From Heterodera schachtii (lineage: Eukaryota > Nematoda > Chromadorea > Rhabditida > Heteroderidae), in assembly GCA_023374025.1 (NCBI GenBank), contig SIJG01000044.1, positions 1,112,815-1,176,814 on the forward strand: a DNA stretch of 64,000 nucleotides, read 5' to 3'. This document shows positions 1 to 12,801 of this stretch, piece after piece. Position numbers and translations under genes: made by a program. How positions within the stretch are numbered: the stretch's first letter is position 1; each line of letters starts with the position of its first letter. Under the pieces are notes generated by a model that was not told the DNA's origin, ran no database searches, and worked only from the letters and a program-made list of their open reading frames with translations.

Positions 1-291
1 TGGCTCAAATTCGCAAAATTTAATTTTTCGACAAAATCTGTGCACAAATAAGATTCAAATTTTCAAAACTTTTTGCGACAGCGTCTATCGGCTCCACTGG
101 ACCCCTTTTTCCTAAATTTTTTTTAGTAAAATCATACCAGAAAAAAGACTGTGTAAAAGCAAAAAAATTCACGGTCACGGTCACGGTTACCGTGAATTTC
201 ACGGGTTTTTTGGATCACGGTCACGGTCACGATTCACGGGACCAATTCACGGTCACGGTTCACGGGTTTTTTCAGTCACGGCACACCTCTA
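1..291. mobile_element. Truncated TIR element with CACGGT-type repeated words (right end)
   Basis: The stretch holds many overlapping copies of the word GGTCACGGT and its relatives (about 170-280). It ends in TCACGGCACACCTC followed by TA, which matches the plan of the TA-flanked elements elsewhere in this window. A degraded GC-rich hairpin module (gcgtctatcggctccactgg) lies at about 72-92. The left end is outside the window. The element lies where the first exon of the downstream SPRY gene would be expected, judging from the paralogue at 38704-40800. Confidence 0.55.
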
Positions 292-494
292 GTAAATTCA
301 AACTGTTTTCATAATTTTTGTTGTTGTTGGTTTTTTATTTTGGAAGTCACACAAAAATAATCTAAGTATTTTTATTATTTTTTATCCACTTTTTATTAAA
401 TTATAGCTTTATATGTAAAAAGAAAAATTACTATGTAAGCGAATGAAAACTTTTCTGATTTATTTAAAATTAGACTTATTTTTTCAATTTCCAG

Positions 495-2903
495 ACATCG
501 GATCATGCAGAGAAAAATGACGATGTTCATAATTTTGACTGTAGTGAACATTACGGTAACAGCGGCACTGATTAGCTTCATTATGGTAGTTTAAATTTTA
601 AAATTAAAATTCAAAATTCCTTCTTCAAATTTGCAGTTATATTCAATGAAGAATCAGACTGAGAATGCGCAGATCAATACTGAGTTGGAAAGTTTGAAGA
701 AATTTGTTGGAAAAATTGAACAACAACATGGAAATGGTTGGAATTATTATTTCAAAGTGCAAATTAATTTTTTATGTTAAATATTTTATTCCTCAAACAA
801 TTCTTTTGGAGGCTTACTGTATTTCTGAAAAAATTGCCAAATATTCGAAAATTTCTCGAGACTGAACTCGATCCCGAGATCAAAGCTGAGACTATCGGGA
901 ATTAATATTTGGATTAGAATATATAATAAAATTAAATTTATTATTTAATTTTCACTTGATGAGTGTTCAGATGGACAGCAGCAGAACACCGACACAGATT
1001 TGGTCAAAGCCATTGAAACAAAACTCAACGAATTGGTGGAACAGCAAAAGAAAGACCAAAATTTTATTGGCGTTTTGAAAGACCGATTTGGAAATGGTAA
1101 AAATGAAAATTAATTTTTAATATTTTAATTTATTATAATTTTGCAGAGCTTTTAAAAGCTGTGCATCCGGACATTCGCAAGAACATTGCCGAGGTGGAAA
1201 AGAACGAATACATTTTAAAATAAATAAAAACAAAAATTATTTTAGAACTTTTCAATCCCAAAACAAAACTGTTGGGATGCCAATGCCAGTCACAGTGATC
1301 TCGAAATCTTTGGCTCGGAATCTTTGAAAGTCCATTACAAAGGCGATAGAAGCGGTAAGTATGAGCTAAAAAATTTTAAAGAATCTATTTTTTCTTTTGC
1401 GCTGTTTTGCTAAATCCTTTATATTGGAATAATTTATGAGGGTTTACTGAGTTATAGTCAAATAGAAATTTATTTAATTTTATCCAAATAAATACTTTTT
1501 AAAATGGCATTAAGGTCGTCGTTCTGCCTTCGCTAAACATCCAGTTTTGTTCACCGAATTCGGCATTTTTTACTTTGAAATCAAAACTAAAAGCTGCAAA
1601 AGGTAAACGGAATTAAAAATTTTTAAAATTGGTTTAATTTTTATTTTCATTTTCAGTCTTTGCTCAATTGGACTCGCCACCAAAGCGATGCCATTGGACG
1701 GAAGTGTCGGCCAAAATTCGGACAGTTGCGCATACCAAAGCGATGGCCAATTTTGGGCCAATGGGTCAACGAATTTTGGAATGCCGAACTTTTCTCATGA
1801 CGATTTTGTCGGTTGTGGCATTAATTTGGCCACTCGGCGGATCATTTTCACGAAGAATGGCCAACCTTTAGGTCGTTTTAATTGTTTTTATTATTTGAAT
1901 TTTAAATCTTTTTTCAGATTCCGCCAATTTGTTCCTTTCTCTGTCTTCTGCTGATTTTCCATTGTTTCCATTCATTTCTTTGAATGATTCTGGCGATTTG
2001 ATTGAGACTAATTTTGGACCACAATTCAAATTCGACCCCGCTAAGGTAAGAGAATCAAATTATTTAATCAAATATTATTTATTTGAATTAATTTTAAGAT
2101 AATTCTCAGTTTTCCACGGCAAAATTATTGGGATGCCAATGCTTGTGATGAGAATCTCCAAATCATTGGCAACAAAAATCAGACCGTCTATAGTGGAGTT
2201 TATGGTATTTTTTAAAATTTACATCAAAATTTAATTTCTCCTAAAAAGACTCATGGCGCTCCGTCTTCGCTAAATATTCGATTTTGCTTAACAAGCCTTT
2301 GTCTGACTTTTTTTACTATGAAATTTCAGTTTTGAAAAAAGAAAAGTAAGCGAATTTGGTATTTTCCAACATTTATAATACAAAAATTAAAAAGTGAAAT
2401 ATTTTATTATTTATTTCTTCTTTATTCAGTCTGTTCATGTTCGGATTCGCTGTTAAACAGCAGATAAAATTGGGTGTAGCAATTCGAAATGTAAAAGGCA
2501 CTTATGCATATGAAAGTGATGGAGAAATTTGGATTAACGGAAAAGGAGAGGGAACAAATGCCAAATATTCCTACGGTGCTGCTGATACCGTTGGGATTGG
2601 CCTCAATTTGGCCACTCGGCAGCTCTTTTTTACGAAAAACGGACAACGTTTGGGTTGGCAAATGAATGAATTAATATTTTAAACAAATTTTAAATTAATT
2701 TAGTTAATTGCCTATTTTTATTTAATTTATTTTATGTTAATTATTTAAAATCCCATAACTTTTTTGCAGATTCAGCCGATTTTTTCGTTGTTCCATATTT
2801 GGCTTACGATTTTTTTCATCCATTCGTTTCTTTGTGGAATTCTGATGACAAAATTGAGGCAAATTTTGGGCCCAATTTCAAATTTGATTTTGCACTCTCC
2901 TGA
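495..2903 (+). CDS. Membrane-anchored protein with two tandem SPRY domains (12 exons)
   Basis: Exons read by eye: 495-585, 637-736, 971-1096, 1147-1193, 1246-1354, 1515-1602, 1657-1871, 1918-2045, 2110-2204, 2249-2345, 2430-2653, 2770-2903. All have GT/AG borders and matching phase. ATG at 505 opens a signal-anchor segment (FIILTVVNITVTAALISFIM), followed by a hydrophilic, coiled-coil-like stalk. Two complete SPRY domains follow, each starting near NxWDAN, with FAKxPxLL, IxLATRxxFFTKNG and NFGPxFKFD. SPRY domains are protein-interaction folds. Compared with the paralogue at 38704-40800, exon 495-585 has a 2-bp insertion that would break a reading frame entering from an upstream exon, but ATG505 restores the right frame. 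The pyrimidine tract and CCAG ten bases upstream of ATG505 would suit spliced-leader addition. AATAAA lies at 2916-2921. All other SPRY genes here have one domain, so the second probably arose by tandem duplication. Confidence 0.8.
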
Positions 2904-4107
2904 AGAAATATCTGCAATAAAGTAATGTTTTCCTGTGTTTCTCTTAACATTTTAATGGTTTTAATTCTTTTATTTATAAATTTGTTTTTTTGACTGTCTA
3001 AACAATAATTAATAAAAGAAATCTGGTAAAGAATCTGAGTTACAAAACTCAAAATTAATTATACTAAATAAGTACGAGAATATTAATGAAAGAAATAAAA
3101 ACATAATTCAAAAAAGATTAAGACTTACCGTGGGGGCGGGCTTAAAATATTTTAAATGGAAAAAAGTAAGGGTTTTATTTTTCAACCCCTCTCCAGTGCG
3201 GGGGGTGGGTTGGAGGGGGGTTAGCTCTCGTTAAGAAGGGAGGGATAGTGTCTAGGTGAAAACGATATAATCTTATTTGAAAAAAGGTTATTAAAATTTT
3301 GAAAAAATTCCAATAATATTCATTAATGTATTCATCCTACTGCCAGACAAAATGGGTTAATGCTAGGTCTACCCATAAAAATGATTTTTAAAAATTAGCC
3401 AATTTTATTTTTCTTAATATTATCTTTTTTTGTAAGAAAAATAACTTACCATCCGGAAGAGAAAACTAATCAATTTTATAAGCAATATTTTAGTTTATTT
3501 TTTAAGATTTAGTTATTTTTTTTTACTATTTTTAATTCTAATATAATGAAAATTACTCAATTTTGAATGAATTTATTTTCTAAGTTCAGTAAAAAATAAT
3601 TTATTTTACCTTTTTCGTGCCTATTTTGGTACCTATTTGAAAAATTTCGTGAATAAAGTTCGGGCACCAATAATAATTAAAATACAATGTTTCAGAATAT
3701 ATTAATCCTTTGTCAATTTTACTTTCCGTAAAAAATCCTCAAAATATGTAAAACTGAAAATAGATAAGAAAAATTCCATCTACCAAATATGTAAAAAAGG
3801 AGAAAAAAAACCCTTGAAATATGTAATAATATGTAAATAAAAGTCCCAACTTTTGTTCGGAAACACAAAAAAGAAAGTTTTTTTGCTACTATGATAAATA
3901 TGTATCATATGGCCCAGAGCCAAAAATGCACAAAATCACTTTTATATGTTTTCTTAGGCGTGAAACTTGTCGGTGATCGTCCGGGTCTCGACTCAGTGCA
4001 ACTCTATAATGTTGAATTTAATTTAATTTACTTAAGAATTATCAAAACTTAGACACAATACAATATTTATTAATAATAATAATAAATGTTTATTTTTTCT
4101 TCTTTGA
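2904..4107. other. Intergenic region, no gene seen
   Basis: AT-rich DNA without a convincing open frame. A G-rich patch lies at about 3130-3240. About 3480-3740 is related to 47700-47970 (both contain the TACCTATTTGAAA word and a CGGxCACCAATAATxA stretch), so it is a dispersed repeat of unknown class. Confidence 0.5.
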
Positions 4108-4460
4108 AAATCAATTTTAAAAACAGTTTTTTTTTAATTTAAAATGTATTGGATTTTAAACAATGATTTTTCATGGAAAAATTCAAAAAATTATGCTCCG
4201 ATGATGAGATTCAAAAAGTTTTTGATTTGGAATTATGGATTATAAAAGTATAATGTTTTTCCCAAACTTTGGTGGTGGAATCGGTATTGGGCTCGTATGC
4301 AAAATGTTTTTTCGGCGGGTCATCCTGATTTGTCGATGCCAAGTGCAATTAGTCAATGCGGTTGAATGGTCCCAAATAAAGCGCTCATGCCATCTTATAA
4401 ATGTTGCTTCATTTTCTCCCATGTGTCTGCAATTAAATCAAAATTTGACCCATTTATAAC
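4108..4460 (-). pseudogene. Relic copy of the small secreted protein gene at 13070-13644
   Basis: This stretch is similar over its whole length, in the same orientation, to 12948-13300, from the shared AAATCAATTTTAAAAACAG to the part encoding DTWEKMK. On the minus strand it keeps pieces of SPIGLIEIGIEKSVDPP and of the following segment, but single-base changes and indels break the frame repeatedly. No matching signal-peptide exon was found nearby. It is a dead duplicate. Confidence 0.6.
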
Positions 4461-5560
4461 GAATTTTTCATGTATATGCATGGTGACAATTAAAAAACAA
4501 ACAAATTTGAACAAACATAAAAAAATATGTTTCAGCGATGAAAACTAAAATGTACTGTAATTTTTTAATTATACCATCAAAAATAAAAGTAAAATGTATA
4601 ACAGTCATAAACATTCTGAAATTGATCATAAAAAGAAAATATATTGAAGGCATTTTAGAGGAGGATTATCTTTTATCTATATGAAACAAGAGTGATTTTT
4701 GACAAACTAAAATTAATAAAAATAAACATAATTTAATTTTTGGGTTTAATTGCTGACAAGTCGGCCACCGTGAAGAGACAATTGAATAAATAGTTTTGGC
4801 TTCGATGACTTGGATTTGTTATTCCTTTTCTTCATTCTCCTTCGGACCAGGAGAAAGAAATGGCAGCAAGCGAGCACTGCTTGGTGGTATTTAGCGGCAC
4901 TGGAAAAGAATTTACGATAAATGACTACATATTTAATATTAAATAAATAACTAGAATTTAAAAATTATTTGGATTTAACGATTATAGGAAATCACCATCA
5001 GCAGTCGAATTCATCCCAACGTTCTTCTCCATCTGTCCATCATTTTTTTGGCACCTTCTTCCAAATGTGGAAAGCAAATATTTTGAAAATTGGATAAAGA
5101 CAAAACACATAATCAAAAACAATTCAGACATAAAATCCGAGATTTTTGAACGAAGATCCGGTGATAAAATTTACATTTATAAGAAAAATGAGATATTAAG
5201 GCACCCAGAAGAACTGATATTAGCGGCGAAAATTCAAAAGATTTCCATCAATATACAATTTTTCGGCAAAATATGGCATAATTTTGCTTAATTTACATTC
5301 TTAGAATTATTTGATTTCCCAGGTTTTCTCTCTATTAGCCAGTAAAATTTCAAATAAAATTATCAAATTTAAGATAAGTTATGGCAGAATGAGTACTTCT
5401 TTTCATACATCTTCTTTGAAAGTTGGTCAAATTTATTGAAATTCTGGAGACTACTTGAGAGAAAAATCTGATCTATCGAACGTAATCAAGAATGCAAAAT
5501 TTTACTACTCTTAAACAAAATTATGCCAATTTTATTTCAAAAAATAGCAAAAATGGCTGA

Positions 5561-5669
5561 TTTTACGAAACGATTTATTCCCATTTAAAAACCGACCAAT
5601 TCATCGACTGGGATGCTTTGAAGGGCTTCTTCTGCTGTCTGCAGGCTATTGCCTACAATTTGAAAAGGG
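5561..5669 (+). other. Possible isolated coding exon
   Basis: After a stop codon, one frame reads open for 36 residues of unusually balanced composition (including DQFIDWDALKGFFCCLQAIA) and ends in AAAAGG followed by GTAAAG, a good splice donor. The base composition is less AT-rich than its surroundings. No partner exons were identified and the family is not recognised. It could be a fragment of a duplicated host gene. Confidence 0.3.
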
Positions 5670-6234
5670 TAAAGTTAAAAAATTTTGGACAGCAAAGAAA
5701 AAATTGTTCCCTAAAACTGAACGACTCTACTCAAACACCGATAAGAGATTTTTAATTTGTATTACATTTTTAGATCTGTAAATTAAAAAAAAAATTGAAA
5801 TTTCCCAAATATTGTAAAAAAAAATTTTTCTTTATTATTTTATTTTGAAATTTTTGTGTAAATCCGCTTCTATTTTACTTTTCATTTTTAAATTTAATTT
5901 TGGCTTAAATTTCGGAAAACTAAGCAATTAAATTTGAATAAATATGAAATATTTGACAAATGTTCTTCTACCTGTGCTCCCGTGTATAAGAGACCACTAT
6001 CGATAAAGCGCTCTTTACACCCTTTATCATATCTTTTTTCCAAACATTCGGAGTATGTATCATCACAATCGACTTGCTTATTTCCACACGTGAAGAAGCA
6101 CCTTTAGGATCGAAAATGGCGCGATTAAAAAAAGATTTCCGATTTTGAATTTTATTAAAAACCAAAAAGGGCGGGGGGGGGGGGGGTGGCTGACGATCTT
6201 TTTGGGTTGCGAATTTTTTTTTGTAAAATAATGT

Positions 6235-6440
6235 CTACTCATAAAAACTTGTTCCCGTGGGTTTTTTTGAGTCCCTAATCACGAGTCTGACTTATACTTT
6301 GACCAATTTCGAGGCTCTAAATCAAACTCGAACAAAAGTCTAAAATTCAAATTTTTCCATTACAATTTAGAATTTTCTGTTGTTCAAATTTAAATTGGAA
6401 GTCGGAATTTGTCAATATAGATGTTAGATTCGTGATTAGT
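6235..6440. repeat. Dispersed repeat, also at about 47270-47560 and 59750-60000
   Basis: The three copies share the layout CATAAAAA-cxxGTTCCC, a GATCAC/TAATCAC word, CCAATTT/CCAATTC, and a CGAACAAAAAGTC-like segment. No coding capacity or terminal repeats were seen. A piece resembling it (GTACAAAAAGTCGAAAACAC) also lies at about 30247 inside an intron. Confidence 0.45.
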
Positions 6441-7905
6441 GATCCCAAAAACCTCTGGATCAATTTTCACTAGATCCTATCACAAAATCTTTATTTTTAT
6501 TGGGGTACCCACCTTCTTGTTTTTAATAAAGTTCAAAATCGTTCTATTTTTAATATTTTTTACAATTAATTAATTTATTTTGCTGCAATATTCTTAAACT
6601 TACACGCTTTGATCGATCTTACACTGGATTAGAAGTTCTATAATATTTTAAATTTGAAGAATATTACATGTGGCCACTTTTTTAAAGATAAATTTTTATT
6701 TTTCAAATTCATCGGAATACTGTAATTTAGTGATAGACGATTTTCGACAATTTATGCATGGTATTTGATTTTTATTTTATTTAAATATTAAGCATGAAAT
6801 AGCCTAATTAACATACCATAGCACATTTTTTCGCAGCTGTCCTTCTAAATAAAAAATAATTTTTTTTCAAAACATTTTTGTTAGAATGAAAAAGAAATTA
6901 GTGCGCGAATATGAATTGAATCTTGACTCGAGAAATTCCCTAGATTTTGTTAAAAGGATACAGAATTTTAATTATCAATGTAATGATGTTTGGTCCTTAG
7001 TCTTGAATTTAGTAATTTCTCAGAATATTTTAATTTGAGTTCCTTTCCCACATAATAATTTTTATGTGGAACATTTCTTAAGCATAATCATATACTGATT
7101 TTTTTTTATTATTTTACAATATTTCTAGAATTTTATTAATTGCTTTTTGATTGAATTATAATACTACCTGCGCAGTTTCGAATGCTTCTTGCCCTCCTCC
7201 TTTTACCAACAAACAAAGAGACCGTGCTGTTGGGGCGCATTGGAAAAACCATTTGTTTAGTTTTCTACTAATTAAAAAAATGAAAATACTATGAGACAGG
7301 AGCAAAAGTCATCGTCACAATTTATCTTTTTTTCACCACAAATATCATAACACCTAAATGGAACAAAAAAATAATAATTTAAAAATATAAAAAAAATAAT
7401 TAAAAAATAATAAAATAAATTACCTAATTAATTATTTAAGCAATATTGCTGTATAACCACGTATCATTGTCTATTATTACAGTGGTTCATTTAAAATAGA
7501 GACGCCCGTTTTTTCGGGAATTTGACCACTTTCCTTGAACCGATCGAGCTGAAATTTATACCATGCTTTGCTTAAAATATTTAGATACAGCAAGTGAGAA
7601 AGGGAAACAAATGACTTGAAAAATTTTATGATTTTTTTTTTTTCAAAATTTAGGAGTAAATTTAAAATAGTGAGACGTTTTTTCAGAATGCTGTAACTTT
7701 TTGAGTTGAACATTAAAAATCTGAAAAATTCAATTAAGCTTACTTTTGACGGTGAAGAAAAAAGTCAATTGCACCAAATTGATCAGATCACTCCTTTATG
7801 GTATTTTTTTGTGCACCAAAATAACAGTACAAACTCACGCATTTTGGCTGACGCAGCACTGGTGCAACACACCTGATTAATTTAAATTAAATTTGGTTAA
7901 AAATA

Positions 7906-8697
7906 GAGTGGTACGGGACCGGTACCGGGACCTGCCGGGACCTGAGAACCCGGGACCGGGACTTCGATTTTTGTCCGGGACCGGAGACCGGGACCAACCG
8001 GGAAATGAAAAAACTCAAAAAATTAAAAAAATTCAAATTTTTAGTTTATTTCAAGTGAAAATATTAAATAATTAATTTTTTGGTTGGTTTTTTATTTTAT
8101 AAAACCCAAAATTAACCCAAAATTAATATATTAATTTATTTAGTCAATATTTCAAATCGAATTTACTTCAATTATTTCAAAACAATTAATCATTTTTTGA
8201 CTCAAATGATCGAATATCATTAGAAATTTCAGATTTGCTTTTCACATCACTTTTTTTCGGCGCGCTTTTTCCAAAAAACTTTTGGGAAAAAAATGGTCCG
8301 GCGGTGCCGATAGGCGCCGTCGGGGAAAATTTTGAAATTTGAGTGTGATTTGTTAACATATTTTCAACAAAAAGGCTAGTTTTGGGATTCTAGACAATAT
8401 TTTAATTTCTCTAGAGGGATTGAACTATGGGGAAAGTAGTAAAAATAAAGAAAATTAGCCACTAAGCCATTTGAACAACCGGCAGACTTACTTTTAAAGA
8501 ATATAATAATTATTTATTTTAAATTTTTTCCTTTAACTCCAATTGCACCACTATTTTTTCACTCAGACTCACATTCTTACCAGTGCTTGTTTTTCCCGTT
8601 TCCCGTTTGCCCTACCGGGACCGGGACCTGAGATTTTTAAAACCCGGGACTTCGGAGGACCGGGAATTCCCGCCCCGGTCCCAGTCCCGGTACACCC
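7906..8697. mobile_element. TIR element, GGGACC-word family, TA target duplication
   Basis: The left end GAGTGGTACGGGACCGG and the right end CCCGGTACACCC are inverted copies, each flanked by TA. The first and last 100 bases are packed with CCGGGACCGGGACC-type words. The GC-rich hairpin module lies at 8298-8324. Internal sequence next to the word array (a CTCAGAC/CTTACC..GTGCTTGTTTTTCCCG segment) is shared, inverted, with 16441-17142 and 60595-61160. There is no transposase ORF, so it is non-autonomous. The TA duplication suggests mobilisation by a Tc1/mariner-type transposase. Confidence 0.75.
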
Positions 8698-9236
8698 TAG
8701 TTAAAAACAAATGAAGAACTGGGGAAAAATATGTCTAAAATAGTTTCAAATATTTAAGTCAATTTTTTTTTCATGTTTCATTACCATGAAAAATACCAAC
8801 ACTAAAATCATTAATACACCCAAACAATTTTTATTGTTTGAAATGTTTTAAAAAAGCATTGTTAACATATTTATTTTACCTTTTTAATTAATTAGAACAT
8901 TAAAAATATATTTCAAATAATAAAATTTTTCTTCGTTTGGACGCGCATCCCAATGCTTTATCCACGTGGAGTTGCGCAAACGCCTTAATGAATTGTAATT
9001 TTTTTTTTTTTAATTTAATTTAATTTATCGAGCAAACCAAAGGCACATTAGTGCTCTTACATGGTGCCAAAAAGAAAACAATCAATTAAATTTGATCAAA
9101 TAAAAAATACAAAATGAAAATAAAAATAAATCAAATGTTAAAATCACAGGTGATTATATATAATGTAAAATGTGGCACAGAAATTTCCTACTCAGAACTC
9201 ATTGCTTTTAGTAAACCCCTGAATTCCTTTGCCTTA

Positions 9237-11192
9237 TTAATTTGTCACCGCTACCACTGGAAGGTTATTCCAGTTTTTTACTATCCTATGGAAAAAATTA
9301 TTTTGAGTTTTGGCCGTGTGGCGCTTTACTCGTAAAAGTAAAGGCCTCCTGGGCCTTTCTGAGAAAAAGAAACTTTTCCCAGCATCGAGGCTGGTGAACC
9401 CTTTAATTATTTTAAAAGCTGTTGTTAAATCATTGATTTTTCTTCTTTCTTCTAATTTGTGTAAATCAGTGATTTTTAGTCTTTCCCCATATTTTTTGTA
9501 CACAAATCCACATTTTCTAAGTGCTTTTCTTGTAAAAATTTTTGAACACGTTCAATTTTATCTATGTCTTTTTTAAGATTAGGGTTCCAAACTTCGGTAG
9601 CGTATTCTAATTGAGGTCGTACAAAAGTTTTGTAAGCTGCTGTTAGAGTCTTTATTTCTCTAGTTTTTAACACTCTTAAAATCTGGAAAATTCTAAGATA
9701 TGCATTACGTACGATTTTATTAATATGTTCTGAAAAATTCAGTTTCGAGTCAATTATAATCCCTAAGTCACGAACATTATCCGATTCTGAGATCTTTTTT
9801 GAGTTAATTAAATAATCTTTTTTCTTGTTATTTTTCCCTAAATAAAGAACAAAACATTTTTCAATTGAAATTTCTAACCCATTTATTTTTGACCATTTTT
9901 CCAAAGCCTTAATTGCTTTATCCAACTGATTTGGATGGTCATCATTTTCATGGGCATAATATAATTTTACATCGTCAGCATACATTTTTATGCCAATTGA
10001 TGACGACGCTTCATTTGTAACAAAGGACGGCAGATCATTTATAAAAATTAAAAAGAGTAAAGGCCCTAGGACACTTCCCTGGGGCACTCCCGAAAATATT
10101 TTGAAACTTTCTGACAATTCATCGCCGATTTTAACCTTAAAAACTCCGATTTTTTAAAAAGTTAGTTAAAAAATTATGAATTTTTCCTTCAATTCCAATA
10201 TTTTTGATTTTTTGAAGTAATAAATCAATTGGAACAGAATCAAACGCCTTGACAAAATCCATATAGATGATGTCAATTTGTTGATTCTTTTGTAGAGAAT
10301 TATATATATCGTCCATTGTTTTTAATATTTGGGTTGTAGTCGACCTATTTTTTAAAAACCCAAATTGTTCTTTATCAAAAAATTTTATACTGTTCAGAAA
10401 TTCTAAAATTTTGCTACTCAAAATTCGTTCAAAAACTCTACAGACAGTGCTGGTTAATGAAACCGGCCTATAATTTAATGGATCTGTTTTTTCACCTTTT
10501 TTGAAAATTGGTACCACCAATGATGTTCGCCATATTTCCGGAATTTGACCGGAATCCAAAATTAGCCTGAATATATCAGCTAATATTTTTGTAATTGGCT
10601 CTGCACAATTTTTCAATAAAATGTAAGGAACATTATCTGGTGAAGTGGAATTACGCCGGGGAAGTCTTCTTAATATATTCCAAATTATGCCAGCATTCAA
10701 TTCAATGTCAGACAGTTTCGTCTTATTCTGTGTTGATTGAGTTTGCGGACCAGTAACAATTGATTTTCTTAGAAAAGACTTTTGAAATATTTCTGCTAAT
10801 ATCTTACATTTTTGAACATTGCTGGAAAACATATTTCCAGAATTATCAATTAAAGTAGGTATTTCGTTGACTTTTGATAATTTATTTCGAATAAATTTAT
10901 TAACTGAATTTTGCCCCTGGGAAATAATTTTTGACTCTTTTTCATTTCTAAATTGATTTAATTGTTTCTTCATTTCCCTTGAAATAATTTTGTAATTTAA
11001 TAAGATTTCACTTTTTTCTGGAAATTTTTTTACAAGCTTATGCAAACGTAATTTCTCTGAAAATAAGTCTCTTATTTTTTGAGGATATGATTGTTTTATT
11101 ATCGATTTTAGAGGTCTATTGGGTATAAAAGTATCATATAACTTCAGCACTTTATTTAAGAATTCTTTATATTTTTGATCAACGGTGTACAC
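9237..11192 (-). pseudogene. LINE ORF2, reverse transcriptase and C-terminal region
   Basis: 10137-11192 holds the RT fingers and palm: TSPDNVPYILLKNC, then IPEIWRTSLVVPIFKKGE, NYRPVSLTS and FVKAFDSVP. After a frameshift in the A/T run at about 10120, 9476-10117 continues with GVPQGSVLGPLLF and the catalytic YADD. A second frameshift at about 9540 leads into 9503-9237, with the usual LEERRKINDL helix and an FFHRIVKNWNNLP ending. All RT blocks are recognisable, but the gene needs at least two frame corrections. Confidence 0.85.
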
Positions 11193-11260
11193 TTGGTTTA
11201 TTGATAAATCAATCCGATTTTCAAGTATCGCCCGACTTAATTTCGAAAAATTAATATTTT

Positions 11261-11990
11261 TTAAATCTCTTCTAAAAATTCTAGGATTTTGTGACTGAAT
11301 TTTACTTTTATTTTAAATCCGAACATTTTGTGATCGGAAGTTGAAAAATTTTCTAATACTGTCAATTCATTAATTAACTCTAATTCACTAGTAATTACTA
11401 AATCTAAAATTGCTTTTTCTCTCGTTGTTTCTTTAACAAGCTGTATCAATTTTTTTTGGTCAATAAACTCAATCAGAGAATAAGACACAGGATCATTTAT
11501 TTTTTTAACCTTATTTTCATCCCATATTTGGGATATTAAAATCACCACAGAATATGATATTTTCAGAATCGCTTTGGTCAGAAATGAATTTGAATAGTTT
11601 TTTAGTATTCTGAACAGTACAATTTGGTGGACGATATATATTTATAATTTGAATTGGTTTTTTAAAAAGTAGTTTAATGTGAATTATTTCGCTTTGGAAT
11701 TTTGTCCCAGAGAAAAGTGTCTGATAAGGGATAGTTGATTTTAATAGAATTGCCGATCCTCCGCCCTTTTTATCATTTCGGCTTGCAAGGATTATTTGAT
11801 ATTGATTATTTACTGTAAATTCTGATTCTACTGTGTTTCTGGGGTTTAACCAGGTCTCATTGATTATATTTATAAAAGGATCGTATTTTTGGGTTATATG
11901 TTCTAAATCAGCTATTTTATTTGCTATCGATCGGGCATTTATTAAAAGGCAAGGAATCCAGGGGTTTTCTATTATTTTTCCAATCTTTTT
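11261..11990 (-). pseudogene. LINE ORF2, APE-type endonuclease part
   Basis: The frame reads LLINARSIANKIADL, then NETWLNPRN, a GGGSAILLK segment, NIYRPPNC and FCGDFNIP, which are the metal-binding and catalytic blocks of the AP-endonuclease domain. After a frameshift near 11520 the frame resumes (11548-11261) and includes the terminal TSDHKM motif. The domain nicks target DNA during retrotransposition. It is broken here. Confidence 0.75.
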
Positions 11991-12010
11991 GTTTGGTTGC
12001 TCGCGTGTCC

Positions 12011-12801
12011 CTAGCGAGTTCTGAGCGGGCGGGGGTCTTTCAGAGATCTGATCTCCAAATCGACGACAAAATATTTATACTCACCAGCGGCAATATTGGC
12101 CTGATAGGCTTGTTGCCGAAGGGAGTATAAAATTTTGAGCTCGTTTTGGGTCATATCTCTGCGCACTTTGATATGCTGGGGCAAATTGGGCAATTTTTTC
12201 ACAGCATTACGGAAATTAAAGAGAAATTTGTCACTGTGAAAATTTGTCCATAAATGGCACTTTCAAAATTCGGTCTCTTTTTACCCCTCCATCAGCAGGC
12301 CGCGTCCTTGGGTGGCGGTGAATGTCGGGCGACAATTTGTCTTTGACACCGCATTCATCAGCAATTTGCTCCACCAATGCCCGTTCGTCCATCGCCTCCG
12401 GCAATTTTTCGATGACTGCTCGGTTCGCCTTCTCCTTCAGCTGCTCAGAGTTGATGATCGCCTCGGTGATCATCCGCGATACGAGGCCGGTGCCAGCAAA
12501 AGGCGGCGGTTGACCCCATTGGACTGTGCCGTTGTTGGAGATGGGAACGGACGAAGAATGGGATACGTGCTGGGGGTCAGCAAATCGATTTCCACACCGA
12601 TTCTCGCCCTCAACAAGTTGCTGCACCAAATTTTCCAACTTTTCGAGCCGTTGGATAATTGAGTTAAGGGCAGGATTCCCTGACCCCTCAAGCAGTTTTT
12701 CGAGTCGTTCGAGACGAGCGATGACTTCGTCTTCATCAATTTTTAAGAAATTAAAGATTTTTTTTTATAGTTTTTGGCCCAAAATCCTCAATAAATGACA
12801 T
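12011..12801 (-). pseudogene. LINE ORF1 (nucleic-acid-binding protein), frameshifted
   Basis: ATG is at 12801. A heptad-patterned coiled coil follows (VIARLERLEKLLEGSG, then IIQRLEKLENLVQQLVE). Next comes a Pro/Ser-rich linker (12560-12450), a helical segment and a basic C-terminal domain containing HIKVRRDMTQNELK and ending at 12011. One frameshift lies in the A-run at about 12765 and another at about 12240. Coiled coil plus basic domain is the usual plan of ORF1 proteins that bind LINE RNA. The stop directly precedes the endonuclease start of ORF2. Confidence 0.65.

Larger units (their letters stand above)
4461..7905. other. Gene-poor region with repeats
   Basis: Only short random open frames are seen, apart from the possible exon at 5561-5669. 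A run of about 16 G sits near 6173-6187. The stretch 6235-6440 belongs to a dispersed repeat (see its own entry). 7190-7250 (GC-richer, reading CCCTCCTCC and GTGCTGTTGGGGCGC) could be an exon relic, but nothing recognisable was found. Confidence 0.4.
9001..12801 (-). mobile_element. Non-LTR retrotransposon (CR1/jockey-like LINE), decayed
   Basis: Order on the minus strand: ORF1 (12801-12011), apurinic endonuclease (about 11990-11261), reverse transcriptase (11192-9476) and the C-terminal ORF2 region (9503-9237). The 3' end is AATTAAATTAAATT followed by A10 at 9001-9030, typical of a short-repeat/poly-A tail. Frameshifts at about 12765, 12240, 11520, 10125 and 9540 make it inactive. Related fragments occur at 51025-51262 and 52445-52665. 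Clade assignment (CR1/jockey/L2-like rather than RTE) rests on the ORF1-EN-RT layout and motif spelling only. Confidence 0.85.

Noticed and set aside
12312..12798. Plus-strand frames of 63-116 residues opposite LINE ORF1
   Set aside because: Shadow frames of the coding minus strand in a GC-richer stretch.
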